Positions 8,176-16,049 are shown, numbered from the stretch's first letter. The stretch: DNA of 64,000 bases from JAHJDS01 sp964569795 (GCA_964569795.1 CAZMVB010000008.1:1-64000); one strand, 5' to 3'. The notes: generated from the sequence alone by a model not told the origin. Translations and numbers: made by a program.

Positions 8176-8196
8176 ACATTATTCATTTGCCTTAAT
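8168..8196 (+). promoter_or_regulatory. sigma-70-like promoter of the acyl-CoA dehydrogenase gene
   Basis: TTGACT (8168-8173), a 17-base spacer and CTTAAT (8191-8196). It overlaps the last codons of sfsA. Confidence 0.45.
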
Positions 8197-8238
8197 GACC
8201 TTGGAACACGATCGGGCGTCTCTTACGGGGAGGAAGCC

Positions 8239-9513
8239 ATGTATTACGATTGTCTCCTGACCGACGAGGCCAGGGCCATCCGGGACGAGGTCCGGGCCTT
8301 TTTCCGGGACGAGGTCTCGCCCGATCTGCTGCGGGCCATGGACAAGGACGAGATCACCTACCCCCGGGAGTTCGTGGCCAAGCTGGGTCAGGCCAATCTG
8401 CTGGGCCTGCGGTTCGATCCCAAGTGGGGCGGCCGGGGCCTGAACTGGGTGGCCGAGGCGGCCGCCGAGGAGGAGGTCGGCATCCTGGGCACGGCCATGG
8501 GCTGCGCCTTTGTCATGCCGTCCATCGTCGGCGAGGCGATCCATCACTTCGGCACGGACGAGCAGAAGGAGAAATTTCTCAGGCCGATCCTGGCCGGGGA
8601 AAAGGTCAGCGCCGAGGCCCTGACCGAGCCCCGGGGCGGCTCGGACTTCTTCGGGGCTACCAGCCGGGCCGAACTGAAGGGGGACCACTTCGTGGTCAAC
8701 GGCCAGAAGCGGTTCGTGGTCGCGGCCAGCGAGGCCGACATCTTCCTGGTCTATTGCCGGACCAACTTCGACGAAAAAGCGGACAAGAACTCACGGATCA
8801 GCGCCCTGATCATCGAGCGGGGTCCGGGTGTCGAGGCCGAATATACTTACGGCCTGATGGGCACCCGGGGCGGCGGCACGGGCCGGCTGGTCTTCCGCGA
8901 CGTCAAGGTCCCTCAAGAGAATTTGGTCGGGCCGCTCCACGGCGGGGCGCTGGTATTTCACCAGATGATGGTCCCCGAGCGCCTGACCTCGGCCGCGGCC
9001 TCCCTGGGCGGGGCCCGGGCCGCCCTGGAGGTGGCGACCAAGTACTCGGACAAGCGCTTCGCCTTTGGTCAGGCCATCCGCCGCTTCCAGGCCGTGTCGT
9101 TCATGGTCGCCGACGCCATCACCCAGCTCGACGCCGCCCGGGGCCTGACCTATCTGGCCGCCCGGGCGGTCGATGCCAACGCCCCCAACTCCCGGCGCCT
9201 GGTCAGCGAGGCCAAGAAATTCGCGACCGACATGTCCTGGGAGGTGACCAACAAGGCGATGCAGATCATGGGCGGCATCGGCTACACCGACGTCTATCCC
9301 ATCGAGAAGATGATCCGCGACACCCGGCTGTGCCAGATCTGGACCGGCACCAACCAGATCATGAACCTCATGATCCAGCACGAGTACTACAAGGAAGTCC
9401 TGTCCGGCGCCGACAGGTCGCGCGACGTCGAGGCCGACGCCACCAGCTTCGGGGACGACACCGAGAAGTGTTACACTGACGAGGACATGTGGCGGGTCCA
9501 CGAGGCGGGTTAG
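8239..9513 (+). CDS. acyl-CoA dehydrogenase, helix-G glutamate type
   Basis: A 424-residue FAD enzyme that oxidises an acyl-CoA to the 2-enoyl-CoA and passes electrons to electron transfer flavoprotein. FAD and substrate motifs appear in order: SAEALTEPRGGSDF, then KYSDKRFAFGQAI and QIMGGIGYTDVYPIEKMIRD. At the position of the usual catalytic Glu (MCAD-type, before G-T) there is Thr369 in IWTGT. Glu247 in PERL instead matches the catalytic base of isovaleryl- and long-chain-acyl-CoA dehydrogenases. The enzyme is therefore predicted to be active but with relocated catalysis, possibly on branched or unusual substrates. A small ferredoxin follows 28 bases downstream. No ETF genes are adjacent. 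Confidence 0.92.
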   Translation: MYYDCLLTDEARAIRDEVRAFFRDEVSPDLLRAMDKDEITYPREFVAKLGQANLLGLRFDPKWGGRGLNWVAEAAAEEEVGILGTAMGCAFVMPSIVGEAIHHFGTDEQKEKFLRPILAGEKVSAEALTEPRGGSDFFGATSRAELKGDHFVVNGQKRFVVAASEADIFLVYCRTNFDEKADKNSRISALIIERGPGVEAEYTYGLMGTRGGGTGRLVFRDVKVPQENLVGPLHGGALVFHQMMVPERLTSAAASLGGARAALEVATKYSDKRFAFGQAIRRFQAVSFMVADAITQLDAARGLTYLAARAVDANAPNSRRLVSEAKKFATDMSWEVTNKAMQIMGGIGYTDVYPIEKMIRDTRLCQIWTGTNQIMNLMIQHEYYKEVLSGADRSRDVEADATSFGDDTEKCYTDEDMWRVHEAG

Positions 9514-9540
9514 CCCGGCCGGCCTGAACCGCGACGACCC

Positions 9541-9717
9541 ATGGCCTACGTCATCGATCCCCGGAAATGCGACGCCTGCGCCCTGTGTGTCGAGGAGTGC
9601 CCGGTGGGGGCCATCACCCTGGGAGACAAGGCGCCGTTCGTCATCGATACGGACCTGTGTACGGACTGCGGATCGTGCGCCGACGTCTGTCCCCGGGAGG
9701 CCATCCGGGGCGGGTGA
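9541..9717 (+). CDS. small 2[4Fe-4S] ferredoxin
   Basis: A 58-residue protein beginning at an ATG. It carries two clostridial-type cluster motifs: C11-DA-C14-AL-C17-VEE-C21-P and, near the end, CTDCGSCADVCP. All eight cysteines needed for two [4Fe-4S] clusters are present and the length is normal for a bacterial ferredoxin. It sits between the acyl-CoA dehydrogenase and a GNAT gene with gaps of 27 and 3 bases, suggesting one transcript. A role as an electron carrier for the neighbouring oxidation step is inferred from position only. Confidence 0.9.
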   Translation: MAYVIDPRKCDACALCVEECPVGAITLGDKAPFVIDTDLCTDCGSCADVCPREAIRGG

Positions 9718-9720
9718 CCC

Positions 9721-10338
9721 GTGGAGCGATCGAGCGTCATCCAACTCCCCCGCCGCCTGATCGCGCCGGCGGCCGCGATGCTGGCCCGGGCCCTGTTCCA
9801 CGATCCGCAGACGGCCCATTTCGAGCCGGATGAATCCCGGCGAACGGCGACGATCACCCCGGTCTTCCAGGTCCTGATCAAATACACGGTCCGCTTCGGG
9901 CTGGTCCAGGCCACCTCGGACCGGCTCGAGGGCCTGGCCTGCTGGCTGCCGCCGGGCCGGGTCGAGATGTCCCGGTGGCGCCTGATGCGGTCCGGGGTTC
10001 ATGGCCTGCCCCGCCGGGTGGGGCCCGAGGTCATGGGGCGGATCAGACTGGTCAAGGGCTACGGACACGAGATCCATTGCCGGGTCGCCCCCGGCCCCCA
10101 CTGGTATTTGATGGTCATCGGCGTCGAGCCGGGACACCAGGGCCAGGGCCACGGCTCCCGCCTGCTCGGCCCCCGGCTGCGGCACCTGGACGAGATGGGC
10201 CTGCCCTGCTTTCTGGAAACCCACCAGGAGCGGAACATCGAGCTGTACCGGCGCTTCGGGTTCGAGGTGGCCGAGACCGGTCTCCTGCCCGACAGCGACG
10301 TTCGGCACTTCGCCCTCATTCGCCCGCCCCGGGGCTGA
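9721..10338 (+). CDS. GNAT family N-acetyltransferase
   Basis: A 205-residue acetyltransferase. The acetyl-CoA pyrophosphate loop is QGQGHG at residues 140-145, preceded by LMVIGVEP (strand 4) and followed by SRLLGPRL (helix 3). Strand 5 and helix 4 appear as CFLETHQERNIELYRRFGFE. The general fold resembles small-molecule or amino-group acetyltransferases; the substrate is unknown. The GTG start is 3 bases after the ferredoxin stop, so it is probably in the same operon. Confidence 0.85.
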   Translation: MERSSVIQLPRRLIAPAAAMLARALFHDPQTAHFEPDESRRTATITPVFQVLIKYTVRFGLVQATSDRLEGLACWLPPGRVEMSRWRLMRSGVHGLPRRVGPEVMGRIRLVKGYGHEIHCRVAPGPHWYLMVIGVEPGHQGQGHGSRLLGPRLRHLDEMGLPCFLETHQERNIELYRRFGFEVAETGLLPDSDVRHFALIRPPRG

Positions 10339-10417
10339 GGTCAAGATTATTCGGGCATTCTTTCCTCCTTTAAAATGAGCCGATGCCGGGAGTCTGACGG
10401 AAGACCCCTCACCCCTG

Positions 10418-10444
10418 CCCTCTCCCCGCCAGGCGGGGAGAGGG
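10418..10444. repeat. REP-like GC-rich palindrome
   Basis: CCCTCTCCCCGCC (10418-10430) and its perfect complement (10432-10444) are separated by one A and preceded by CCCTCACCCCTG. Similar CCCTCTCCCC-type palindromes are widespread intergenic repeats in bacteria. With a 4-base or longer loop it still gives a strong hairpin. There is no T-tract, so it is not a typical terminator. Confidence 0.55.
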
Positions 10445-10621
10445 GGCTCGTCGGTCGGCCGCAGCAATCACATCGATACGCAGACAGCACAGCTGTCTGG
10501 CCACCCATATTTAACGCGGCAGGCGCCAACGAAGTGGCGCCGACAAGCGCGGACTATAACCAACTAACCTGTAAAGCGGTGATCGCGAATCAAATGCGGC
10601 CACTGCCGCCCACTGCCGCCT

Positions 10622-10651
10622 TTGACAACGGTCCGCCACTCTGGCAATATT
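10622..10651 (+). promoter_or_regulatory. sigma-70-like promoter of the aldehyde/alcohol dehydrogenase fusion
   Basis: TTGACA (10622-10627), an 18-base spacer and AATATT (10646-10651), 40 bases before the ATG at 10691. Confidence 0.5.
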
Positions 10652-10690
10652 TTTTAGTTGTTAAAAATTTCCCTCACGGGGAGGCGCCCC

Positions 10691-13354
10691 ATGGATCACT
10701 ACCGGCTGTTCATCGATGGCGAATTCGTTGACGCCGCCGACGGCAAGACCTTCGAGAGCATCGACCCGGGCAACGGCGAGCCCATGGCCACCGTGGCCCA
10801 GGCCGGCCCGGCCGAGGCCGAGGCGGCCATCGCGGCCGCCCGCCGGGCCTTTGACCAGGGAGTCTGGTCGAACCTGGACCCGGCCGAGCGCTCCCGGATC
10901 GTCATGGACTTTGCCGACCGGCTGATGCAGGACGCCGTCCGCCTGGCCCTGATCGAATCCATGGACTCGGGCGGGATCATCAAGCGGACCGGGACCGAGG
11001 TCTTCCTGGGCTCGCTCATGATCCGCAACCTGGCCCAGTACTCCGCCTCGAAATTCCCGTGGCGCGAGGAGATCCCGGTCTCGGGCAACCCCTTCTTCCC
11101 GGGGCGCAACTACATCCGCCGCGAGCCCATCGGTGTCTGCGTCGGCATCGTCCCCTGGAATTTCCCCCTGACCATGGCCCTGTGGAAGATCGCCATGGCG
11201 ATCATCATGGGCAACACCGTGGTCCTCAAGCCGGCCACCAACACCCCCCTGTCCGCCCTGGTCATGGCCGAGGCCGTCCAGCGAAGCGCCATCCCCAAGG
11301 GGGTGATCAACGTCGTGCCCGGGCCCGGCGGCGAACTGGGGCGCGTTCTGTGCACCCACCCGGACGTGGACAAGATCGCCTTCACCGGCTCGACGGCCGT
11401 GGGCCGCCAGATCATGAAGATGGCCGCGGACACGGTCAAGAAGGTGACCCTGGAGCTGGGCGGCAAGAGCGCCAACATCATCCTGGACGACGCCGACCTG
11501 GACCTGGCCGTGGACGGCGGCCTGTTCGGGACCTTCTTCCACCAGGGGCAGATCTGCGAATCGGGCACCCGGATCCTGGTCCAGTCCAAGATCCACGACC
11601 AGTTCGTCGAGCGGCTGGTCAAGCGCACGGCCGGCATCAACATCGCCTACCAGCTCTTCCCCAACAGCCAGATGGGCCCCCTGGTCAGCGCCGAGCAACT
11701 GGCCACGGTCGAGTACTACGTCGATCAGGGCCGCCAGGCCGGGGCCGAACTGGCCGCCGGCGGCCGCCGGCCCGAGGACCCGCTGCTCGAGGGCGGCTTC
11801 TTTTACGAGCCGACCATCTTCACCGGCGTGGACAACAAGATGAAGATCGCCCAGGAGGAGATCTTCGGGCCGGTGGTCTCGGTGATCAAGTTCGATGACG
11901 ACGACCAGGCCATCGCCGTGGCCAACGACTCGATCTACGGCCTGGGCGGCGGGGTCTGGTCCACGGACACGGCCCGGGCCGAACGGATCGCCGCCGGGGT
12001 CCGGACCGGGACGATGTGGGTCAACGACTACCACGCCTTCGGCGATTTCTGTCCCTTTGGCGGCTACAAGCAGTCCGGGGTCGGCCGGGAACTGGGCCAC
12101 TACGGCCTGGCCGAGTACACCCAGATCAAGCGGGTCCACGTCTCGGCCGAGGGCGATCCGACCAACAAGATGGCCTTCCAGATGATGTTCGAATACCCCA
12201 AGACGGGGTCGTACCAGTACCTGGGGCCGACCAAGGTCAACTCGGGTCCCGGGGCCGTGGCCTCGGTCTCGACCGAGGCCCAGATCCTGGGCTGCCGCCG
12301 GGCGATCATGCTGACCGACGCGGGGGTCACCGCCGCCGGCCTGGCCGACAAGGCCCGCAAGGCCCTGGGCGGCTACTGCGCCGCCGTGTTCGACGACATC
12401 CCCCAGGACTCGTCCCTGCAGACGGTTGACGCCGCGGCCCTGGTCGCCCGCGAGGCGGGGTGTGATCTGGTGGTCAGCGTCGGCGGCGGCTCGGTCATCG
12501 ACACCGGCAAGGCCCTGGCCGTGACCCTCAAGCTGGGCGGCCGGGCCACGGACCACATCGCCATCATGCGCCTCGACGCCCCGGTCACCCCCCACATCGC
12601 CATTCCGACCACGGCCGGCACGGGCTCCGAGGTGACCAGCGCCGCCGTGATCCATAACCAGACCGTGGACCGCAAGGTCTATATCCTGGACTATTTCCTC
12701 TACCCCCAGGTGGCCATCCTCGACCCCCACTTCATCACCAGCCTGCCGCCCCACCTGACCGCCTCCACGGCCATGGACGCCCTGACCCACGCCATCGAGG
12801 CGGTGACCAGCATCCGGGCCAACCCGGTCTGCGACGCCTTCGGCCTCCACGCCGTCCGGCTCATCCGGGAGAATCTGCCCCGGGCCATCGAGAACGGCCA
12901 GGACGTGGCCGTCCGCTCCCAGCTCCAGTCGGCGGCGACCATGGCCGGCTGGGCCTTCACCATCGCCCAGGTCGGTCTGGCCCACGCCATGGCCCACACC
13001 GTGGGCGCCCTGTACGGGGTGCCCCACGGCGCGGCCTGCGGCATCGTTTTACCGAAAGTGATGCGCTTCAACGCCGACTTCGCCACCGAGCCGTTGGGAA
13101 AAATCGCCCAGGCCCTGGGGGTGCCCGTCCATGACCAGGATCCGGCCCAGGCCGCCCTGGCCGCGGCCGACGCGGTCGAGACCCTGATGAAGGCCGTCGG
13201 GCACCCGATGACCCTCCAGGAGGTGGGCGTGCCCGAGGAGGCGCTCTACGAGGCGGCGGTCCACGCCGTGGCCGACCCGGCCTGCCTGTTCAACGCCCGG
13301 CCGGTGACCGATCCGGGCCTGGTGATGTCGGTCTTCGAGGAGGCCTACAAATAA
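10691..13354 (+). CDS. bifunctional aldehyde dehydrogenase / iron-containing alcohol dehydrogenase fusion
   Basis: An 887-residue two-domain protein. Residues 1 to about 487 are a classical NAD(P)-dependent aldehyde dehydrogenase: PWNFPL, FTGST at 231-235, catalytic Glu255 in LELGG, Cys289 in GQICESGTR, and the C-terminal PFGGYKQSG. Residues from about 505 are a group III iron alcohol dehydrogenase with GGGSVIDTGK, TTAGTGSE, and likely metal ligands D696, H700, H765 and H779. The order recalls AdhE, but the first domain is the hydrolytic betaine-aldehyde type, not the CoA-acylating type. I therefore infer alcohol-aldehyde-carboxylate interconversion inside one chain. The start is ATG 10691 with GGGGAGG; an in-frame TTG upstream lacks a site. 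Confidence 0.92.
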   Translation: MDHYRLFIDGEFVDAADGKTFESIDPGNGEPMATVAQAGPAEAEAAIAAARRAFDQGVWSNLDPAERSRIVMDFADRLMQDAVRLALIESMDSGGIIKRTGTEVFLGSLMIRNLAQYSASKFPWREEIPVSGNPFFPGRNYIRREPIGVCVGIVPWNFPLTMALWKIAMAIIMGNTVVLKPATNTPLSALVMAEAVQRSAIPKGVINVVPGPGGELGRVLCTHPDVDKIAFTGSTAVGRQIMKMAADTVKKVTLELGGKSANIILDDADLDLAVDGGLFGTFFHQGQICESGTRILVQSKIHDQFVERLVKRTAGINIAYQLFPNSQMGPLVSAEQLATVEYYVDQGRQAGAELAAGGRRPEDPLLEGGFFYEPTIFTGVDNKMKIAQEEIFGPVVSVIKFDDDDQAIAVANDSIYGLGGGVWSTDTARAERIAAGVRTGTMWVNDYHAFGDFCPFGGYKQSGVGRELGHYGLAEYTQIKRVHVSAEGDPTNKMAFQMMFEYPKTGSYQYLGPTKVNSGPGAVASVSTEAQILGCRRAIMLTDAGVTAAGLADKARKALGGYCAAVFDDIPQDSSLQTVDAAALVAREAGCDLVVSVGGGSVIDTGKALAVTLKLGGRATDHIAIMRLDAPVTPHIAIPTTAGTGSEVTSAAVIHNQTVDRKVYILDYFLYPQVAILDPHFITSLPPHLTASTAMDALTHAIEAVTSIRANPVCDAFGLHAVRLIRENLPRAIENGQDVAVRSQLQSAATMAGWAFTIAQVGLAHAMAHTVGALYGVPHGAACGIVLPKVMRFNADFATEPLGKIAQALGVPVHDQDPAQAALAAADAVETLMKAVGHPMTLQEVGVPEEALYEAAVHAVADPACLFNARPVTDPGLVMSVFEEAYK

Positions 13355-13411
13355 TTACCGGCCCCCCGGGGCCGGACGCCTGACCAGAAGCAAATTAACG
13401 GGGGAGACGCG

Positions 13412-13834
13412 ATGAACTCGAAATACTACAGCGATCCGGCCGTGGCCCTGGACGCCCTGAGCGAGACCTTCCAGCGGGTGGTCCAGGACCCCGATATCAG
13501 CGAGTCGCTCAAGGGACTCAATCAACTGGCCGCCTTTGACTACACCCAGGACGACCCCAGCCTGTTCTTCTGGATGGACGCCCGCGGCGGACAGGTCTCG
13601 GTCGGCACCGGTCAGCCGGCCGAGGCGCCCACGGTGACCATGGTCAGCAGCCTGGACGTGGCCCATCAGTCCTGGTCCAACAAGCTCAACCCGATGATGG
13701 CCATCGCCACCCGGAAGATCAAGCCCAAGGGCAACGCCACCTCGCTGTTGAAACTGTCGCCCCTGCTCAAGAAGATCGCTCCCATCTACAACCAGGTGCT
13801 CGACGAGAAGGGCCTGGGGGACATCAAACTCTAG
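13412..13834 (+). CDS. SCP2 sterol-binding-fold protein
   Basis: A 140-residue protein with the small SCP2 pattern: a short N-terminal helix, then FDYTQDDPSLFFWMDARGGQVSVGTG, a strand-rich region (PTVTMVSS) and the C-terminal helix AIATRKIKPKGNATSLLKLSPLL. The last motif matches the conserved end of SCP2 domains, which bind lipids or acyl chains in a hydrophobic tunnel. It lies 57 bases after the dehydrogenase fusion with its own ribosome binding site (GGGGGAG). A role in carrying a hydrophobic substrate for that enzyme is plausible but unproven. Confidence 0.75.
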   Translation: MNSKYYSDPAVALDALSETFQRVVQDPDISESLKGLNQLAAFDYTQDDPSLFFWMDARGGQVSVGTGQPAEAPTVTMVSSLDVAHQSWSNKLNPMMAIATRKIKPKGNATSLLKLSPLLKKIAPIYNQVLDEKGLGDIKL

Positions 13835-13836
13835 CC

Positions 13837-14610
13837 ATGAACGAAGCGGTCGAGCCGGTCATCGTCGTCAGGTCCCTGTCGGTCCAGCTCGACCGGAGGC
13901 CGGTGCTGGACGACATCGACCTGGTGGTCGAGCCCCGCCGCTTCGAGATGGTCATCGGACCCAACGGCGCGGGCAAGACCACGCTCCTCAAGGCCATCCT
14001 GGGCCTGGTCCGGCCGGTCAAGGGAGAGGTCCGCGTCTTCGGCTTCGATCCCCGGCGTCTGAGGCACCGGGGACGCCTGGTGGGCTACGTCCCCCAGCGG
14101 CCCCTGTCCGACCCCGGGTTTCCGGCCACGGTCGGCGCCGTGGTCCTCATGGGCCGCTACGGCCAGATCGGGCTCGTCCGCCGGCCCGGGGCCGAGGACA
14201 AGGCCGCCGTCAAGTTGGCCCTGGAACGGGTCGGCCTTCCGGACCTGATCGACCGGCCCATCGGGGCCCTGTCCGGCGGCCAGTCCCAGCGGATCTTCAT
14301 CGCCCGGGCCCTGTGCGCCGAGCCCAGGCTGCTCCTCCTGGACGAGCCGTCCATCGGCCTGGACGAGGGGGCCCGCGAGCAGTTCTACGCCCTCCTGCGC
14401 CGGCTCCAGCAGGAGCTGGACCTGACCGTGATCATGGTCACCCACGACCTGTCCGTGGTCAGCCTCCACACCGACCGGGTGGTCTGCATGAACCGGCGCC
14501 TGATCGCCCATCAGTCCCTGCCCCTGGCGGCCCCGGCCCTGGAGGACTGCTACGGCTGTCAGGTCGAGGCCCTGTTCCACGGCCACGTCCCCCACCGGGT
14601 GGTCGATTGA
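13837..14610 (+). CDS. metal ABC transporter ATP-binding protein (ZnuC/MntB-like)
   Basis: A 257-residue ATPase. Walker A is GPNGAGKTT, the Q-loop region reads GYVPQRP, the signature is LSGGQSQR, Walker B is LLLLDEPSIGLD, and the switch His lies in VTHDLSVV. The GYVPQRP and HTDRVVCMNRRLIAHQ segments are typical of the zinc/manganese import subfamily. The C-terminal CYGCQVEALFHGH resembles the His-containing tail of these ATPases. The permease follows 18 bases later. The SCP2 gene ends 2 bases before this ATG. Confidence 0.88.
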   Translation: MNEAVEPVIVVRSLSVQLDRRPVLDDIDLVVEPRRFEMVIGPNGAGKTTLLKAILGLVRPVKGEVRVFGFDPRRLRHRGRLVGYVPQRPLSDPGFPATVGAVVLMGRYGQIGLVRRPGAEDKAAVKLALERVGLPDLIDRPIGALSGGQSQRIFIARALCAEPRLLLLDEPSIGLDEGAREQFYALLRRLQQELDLTVIMVTHDLSVVSLHTDRVVCMNRRLIAHQSLPLAAPALEDCYGCQVEALFHGHVPHRVVD

Positions 14611-14628
14611 GGCCGAAAGGAGCGATGC

Positions 14629-15435
14629 GTGTTTGACGTCTTCACCCTGGGCTTCATGCAGCGGGCCCTGGTGGCCGGGGTGATCGTCTCCCTGCTTTTG
14701 GGGGGACTGTCGGTCTTCGTGGTCCTCCGGCGGCTGTCGTTCGTCGGGGTCGGCATCTCCCACGCCGCCTTCGGCGGGATCGCCCTCGGCTTCTGGCTGG
14801 GGGTGGACCCGACGTTCACCGGGGTCCTGTTCGCCCTGGCCGTGGGGCTCCTTATCGGCTGGGCCAGCCGGACCGGGCGGATCAAGGCCGACACGGCCAT
14901 CGGTATCTTCTTTGCCGCGGCCATGGCCCTGGGGGCCATCTTTCTGGCCCTGTCCCGGCAGTACCACGCCGACGTGATCGGGGTCCTCTTCGGCGACATC
15001 TCGACCATCTGGCCGGGCGACATGTGGCTGATCGCCGGGGTCGGACTGGGGGTCGCCCTGTTTCTGGCCGCTTTTTACAAGGAATTGATCTATATCAGCT
15101 TTGATCCGGAGATGGCCCGGGTAAGCGGCGTGCCGGTGACCGCCCTGGAGTATCTCCTCCTGGCGGCCCTGGCCCTGACCGTGGTCATCGGGGTCAAGGT
15201 GGTGGGCATCGTCCTTTTGGCCGCCCTGCTGGTCGCCCCGGCGGCCTGCGCCCTGCTCTGGTCGCGCACCATCCGGGGGGTGGTGATCGTCAGCCTGTCC
15301 GTGGCCCTGGGGGCCACCCTGGGCGGCCTGGTGCTGAGCGTTTACGTCAACCTGCCCTCCGGGGCGACCATCGTCTGTCTGATCACCCTTGTCTTCCTGG
15401 TCTCCCTGGGCACGGCCCGACTGCGGGGCACCTGA
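14629..15435 (+). CDS. metal ABC transporter permease (ZnuB/MntC-like)
   Basis: A 268-residue membrane protein of the ABC-3 family with about eight hydrophobic segments. Family marks include RRLSFVGVGISHAAFGGIALG near the N-terminus, then FFAAAMALGAIF, DPEMARVSGVPV, and GVKVVGIVLLAALLVAPAA in the C-terminal half. It pairs with the preceding ATPase for zinc or manganese uptake. The GTG start is supported by GAAAGGAG 7 bases upstream, because the nearby ATG opens only a three-codon frame. No periplasmic binding protein gene is adjacent, so the ligand receptor must be encoded elsewhere. Confidence 0.87.
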   Translation: MFDVFTLGFMQRALVAGVIVSLLLGGLSVFVVLRRLSFVGVGISHAAFGGIALGFWLGVDPTFTGVLFALAVGLLIGWASRTGRIKADTAIGIFFAAAMALGAIFLALSRQYHADVIGVLFGDISTIWPGDMWLIAGVGLGVALFLAAFYKELIYISFDPEMARVSGVPVTALEYLLLAALALTVVIGVKVVGIVLLAALLVAPAACALLWSRTIRGVVIVSLSVALGATLGGLVLSVYVNLPSGATIVCLITLVFLVSLGTARLRGT

Positions 15436-15455
15436 TCCGGGTGTAAAAAAACGAC

Positions 15456-15485
15456 TTGACAAACCCCACCTGTCTCCTTCATGAT
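15456..15485 (+). promoter_or_regulatory. promoter of the Trp-leader transcription unit
   Basis: TTGACA (15456-15461), an 18-base spacer and CATGAT (15480-15485). Transcription would begin near 15492, giving a very short 5' leader before the ribosome binding site AGAAGGAG at 15494-15501. Confidence 0.6.
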
Positions 15486-15507
15486 CTTTATTTAGAAGGA
15501 GTAGTTC

Positions 15508-15609
15508 ATGGGTGGACCTGAAACCGGATTCCGCGTTCTGAGCGGCGACACCAATGTTCGCTGGTGGCGCTGGTGGTGGCGTGGTGCGGAGGTCTGCCCG
15601 GAAGTCTAA
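15508..15609 (+). CDS. Trp-rich leader peptide of an attenuator
   Basis: A 33-codon reading frame with an excellent ribosome binding site 6 bases before its ATG and a TAA stop at 15607-15609. Codons 19, 20, 22, 23 and 24 are all TGG, giving the run WWRWWW. Five Trp codons in six positions is the hallmark of a leader peptide that senses charged tRNA-Trp. It is followed by mutually exclusive antiterminator and terminator pairings. The peptide itself is not expected to have a function. An Arg/Trp-rich antimicrobial peptide is a less likely reading because the downstream RNA logic fits attenuation so well. Confidence 0.8.
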   Translation: MGGPETGFRVLSGDTNVRWWRWWWRGAEVCPEV

Positions 15610-15668
15610 CTGACAGACACAAAGTCGATCGAACCGCGGCAGGCCTCAACGGGCCCCGCGGTTTTTTT
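15589..15668 (+). promoter_or_regulatory. transcription attenuator (antiterminator/terminator pair)
   Basis: The terminator pairs AACCGCGG (15632-15639) with CCGCGGTT (15656-15663), extends inward by GGCC/GGCC, and runs into T's at 15662-15668. The competing antiterminator pairs GAGGTCTGCC (15589-15598, overlapping the end of the leader frame) with GGCAGGCCTC (15638-15647): ten pairs with one G-U. The second pairing uses bases needed for the terminator stem. A ribosome stalled at the Trp codons (15562-15579) leaves 15589-15598 free and would allow read-through. Confidence 0.8.
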
Positions 15669-15727
15669 CTTGTTGACCGGGGGCTCCCAAGGCCGGCCGT
15701 GATTTCGGCAAGCGAAAGGAGAAGACA

Positions 15728-15955
15728 ATGACACGGATGACGCACCTGGACCCCGGCAGCCTGCTCATTCACCCCGATATCCTCCAGGCGGCGGCCATGG
15801 ACCGCTGCCAGGAACTGCAGGTAAAGGCCGAAAACGGCCGGATCATCATCGAGCCCCGAACCCCGGCCGAACCGGACGGCGTTGCCTCCCGGGAAGGCCG
15901 GGTGATTCTGTTCGGCCGGATCGACGATTTGCTCCTCAGCGGCGAAGGCGGTTGA
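15728..15955 (+). CDS. small AbrB/MazE-like protein under Trp attenuation
   Basis: A 75-residue protein with its own ribosome binding site (AAAGGAGAAG). Residues from about 10 to 45 follow the pattern of the swapped-hairpin AbrB/MazE DNA-binding fold: LLIHPDILQAAAMD, then ELQVKAENGRIIIEPR, which parallels the IP-x-x-hR-x-x-hG ... h-h-h-DG-h-h-h-P scheme. The first half is degenerate (the usual Pro-Lys is His-Pro), so the family call is tentative. It is the only gene between the attenuator and a strong terminator, so tryptophan limitation would raise this protein alone. No toxin or trp gene lies beside it. The function is unknown; a regulator is my inference. Confidence 0.6.
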   Translation: MTRMTHLDPGSLLIHPDILQAAAMDRCQELQVKAENGRIIIEPRTPAEPDGVASREGRVILFGRIDDLLLSGEGG

Positions 15956-15979
15956 AGAGATCGTCGGTCGGCTTCCCCC

Positions 15980-16013
15980 GGGAGCGGCGCCTGACGGCCC
16001 GCTCCCTTTTTTT
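15980..16013 (+). terminator. rho-independent terminator after the AbrB-like gene
   Basis: GGGAGCGG (15980-15987) pairs with CCGCTCCC (15999-16006) and is followed by seven T's (16007-16013). It closes the leader-AbrB unit and separates it from fumC. Confidence 0.85.
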
Positions 16014-16049
16014 AGTTCCCTCGGTCGCCGCCACCCGATGCCCTCCGCC

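Larger units (their letters stand above)
10339..10690 (+). other. 352-bp intergenic region
   Basis: It holds no gene that I can support. It contains a GC-rich palindrome at 10418-10444 and a promoter at 10622-10651, both listed separately, plus a short tandem of CCCACTGCCG at about 10606-10620. The ribosome binding site GGGGAGG at 10678-10684 serves the fusion gene. Confidence 0.6.

Noticed and set aside
10658..10690. Upstream TTG start for the aldehyde/alcohol dehydrogenase fusion
   Set aside because: GGGGAGG lies directly before the ATG at 10691, and the extra residues match nothing in the family.
15508..15609. Arg/Trp-rich antimicrobial peptide gene
   Set aside because: The RNA after it forms matching antiterminator and terminator pairings, so a Trp-sensing leader explains the codons better. 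There is no signal peptide.
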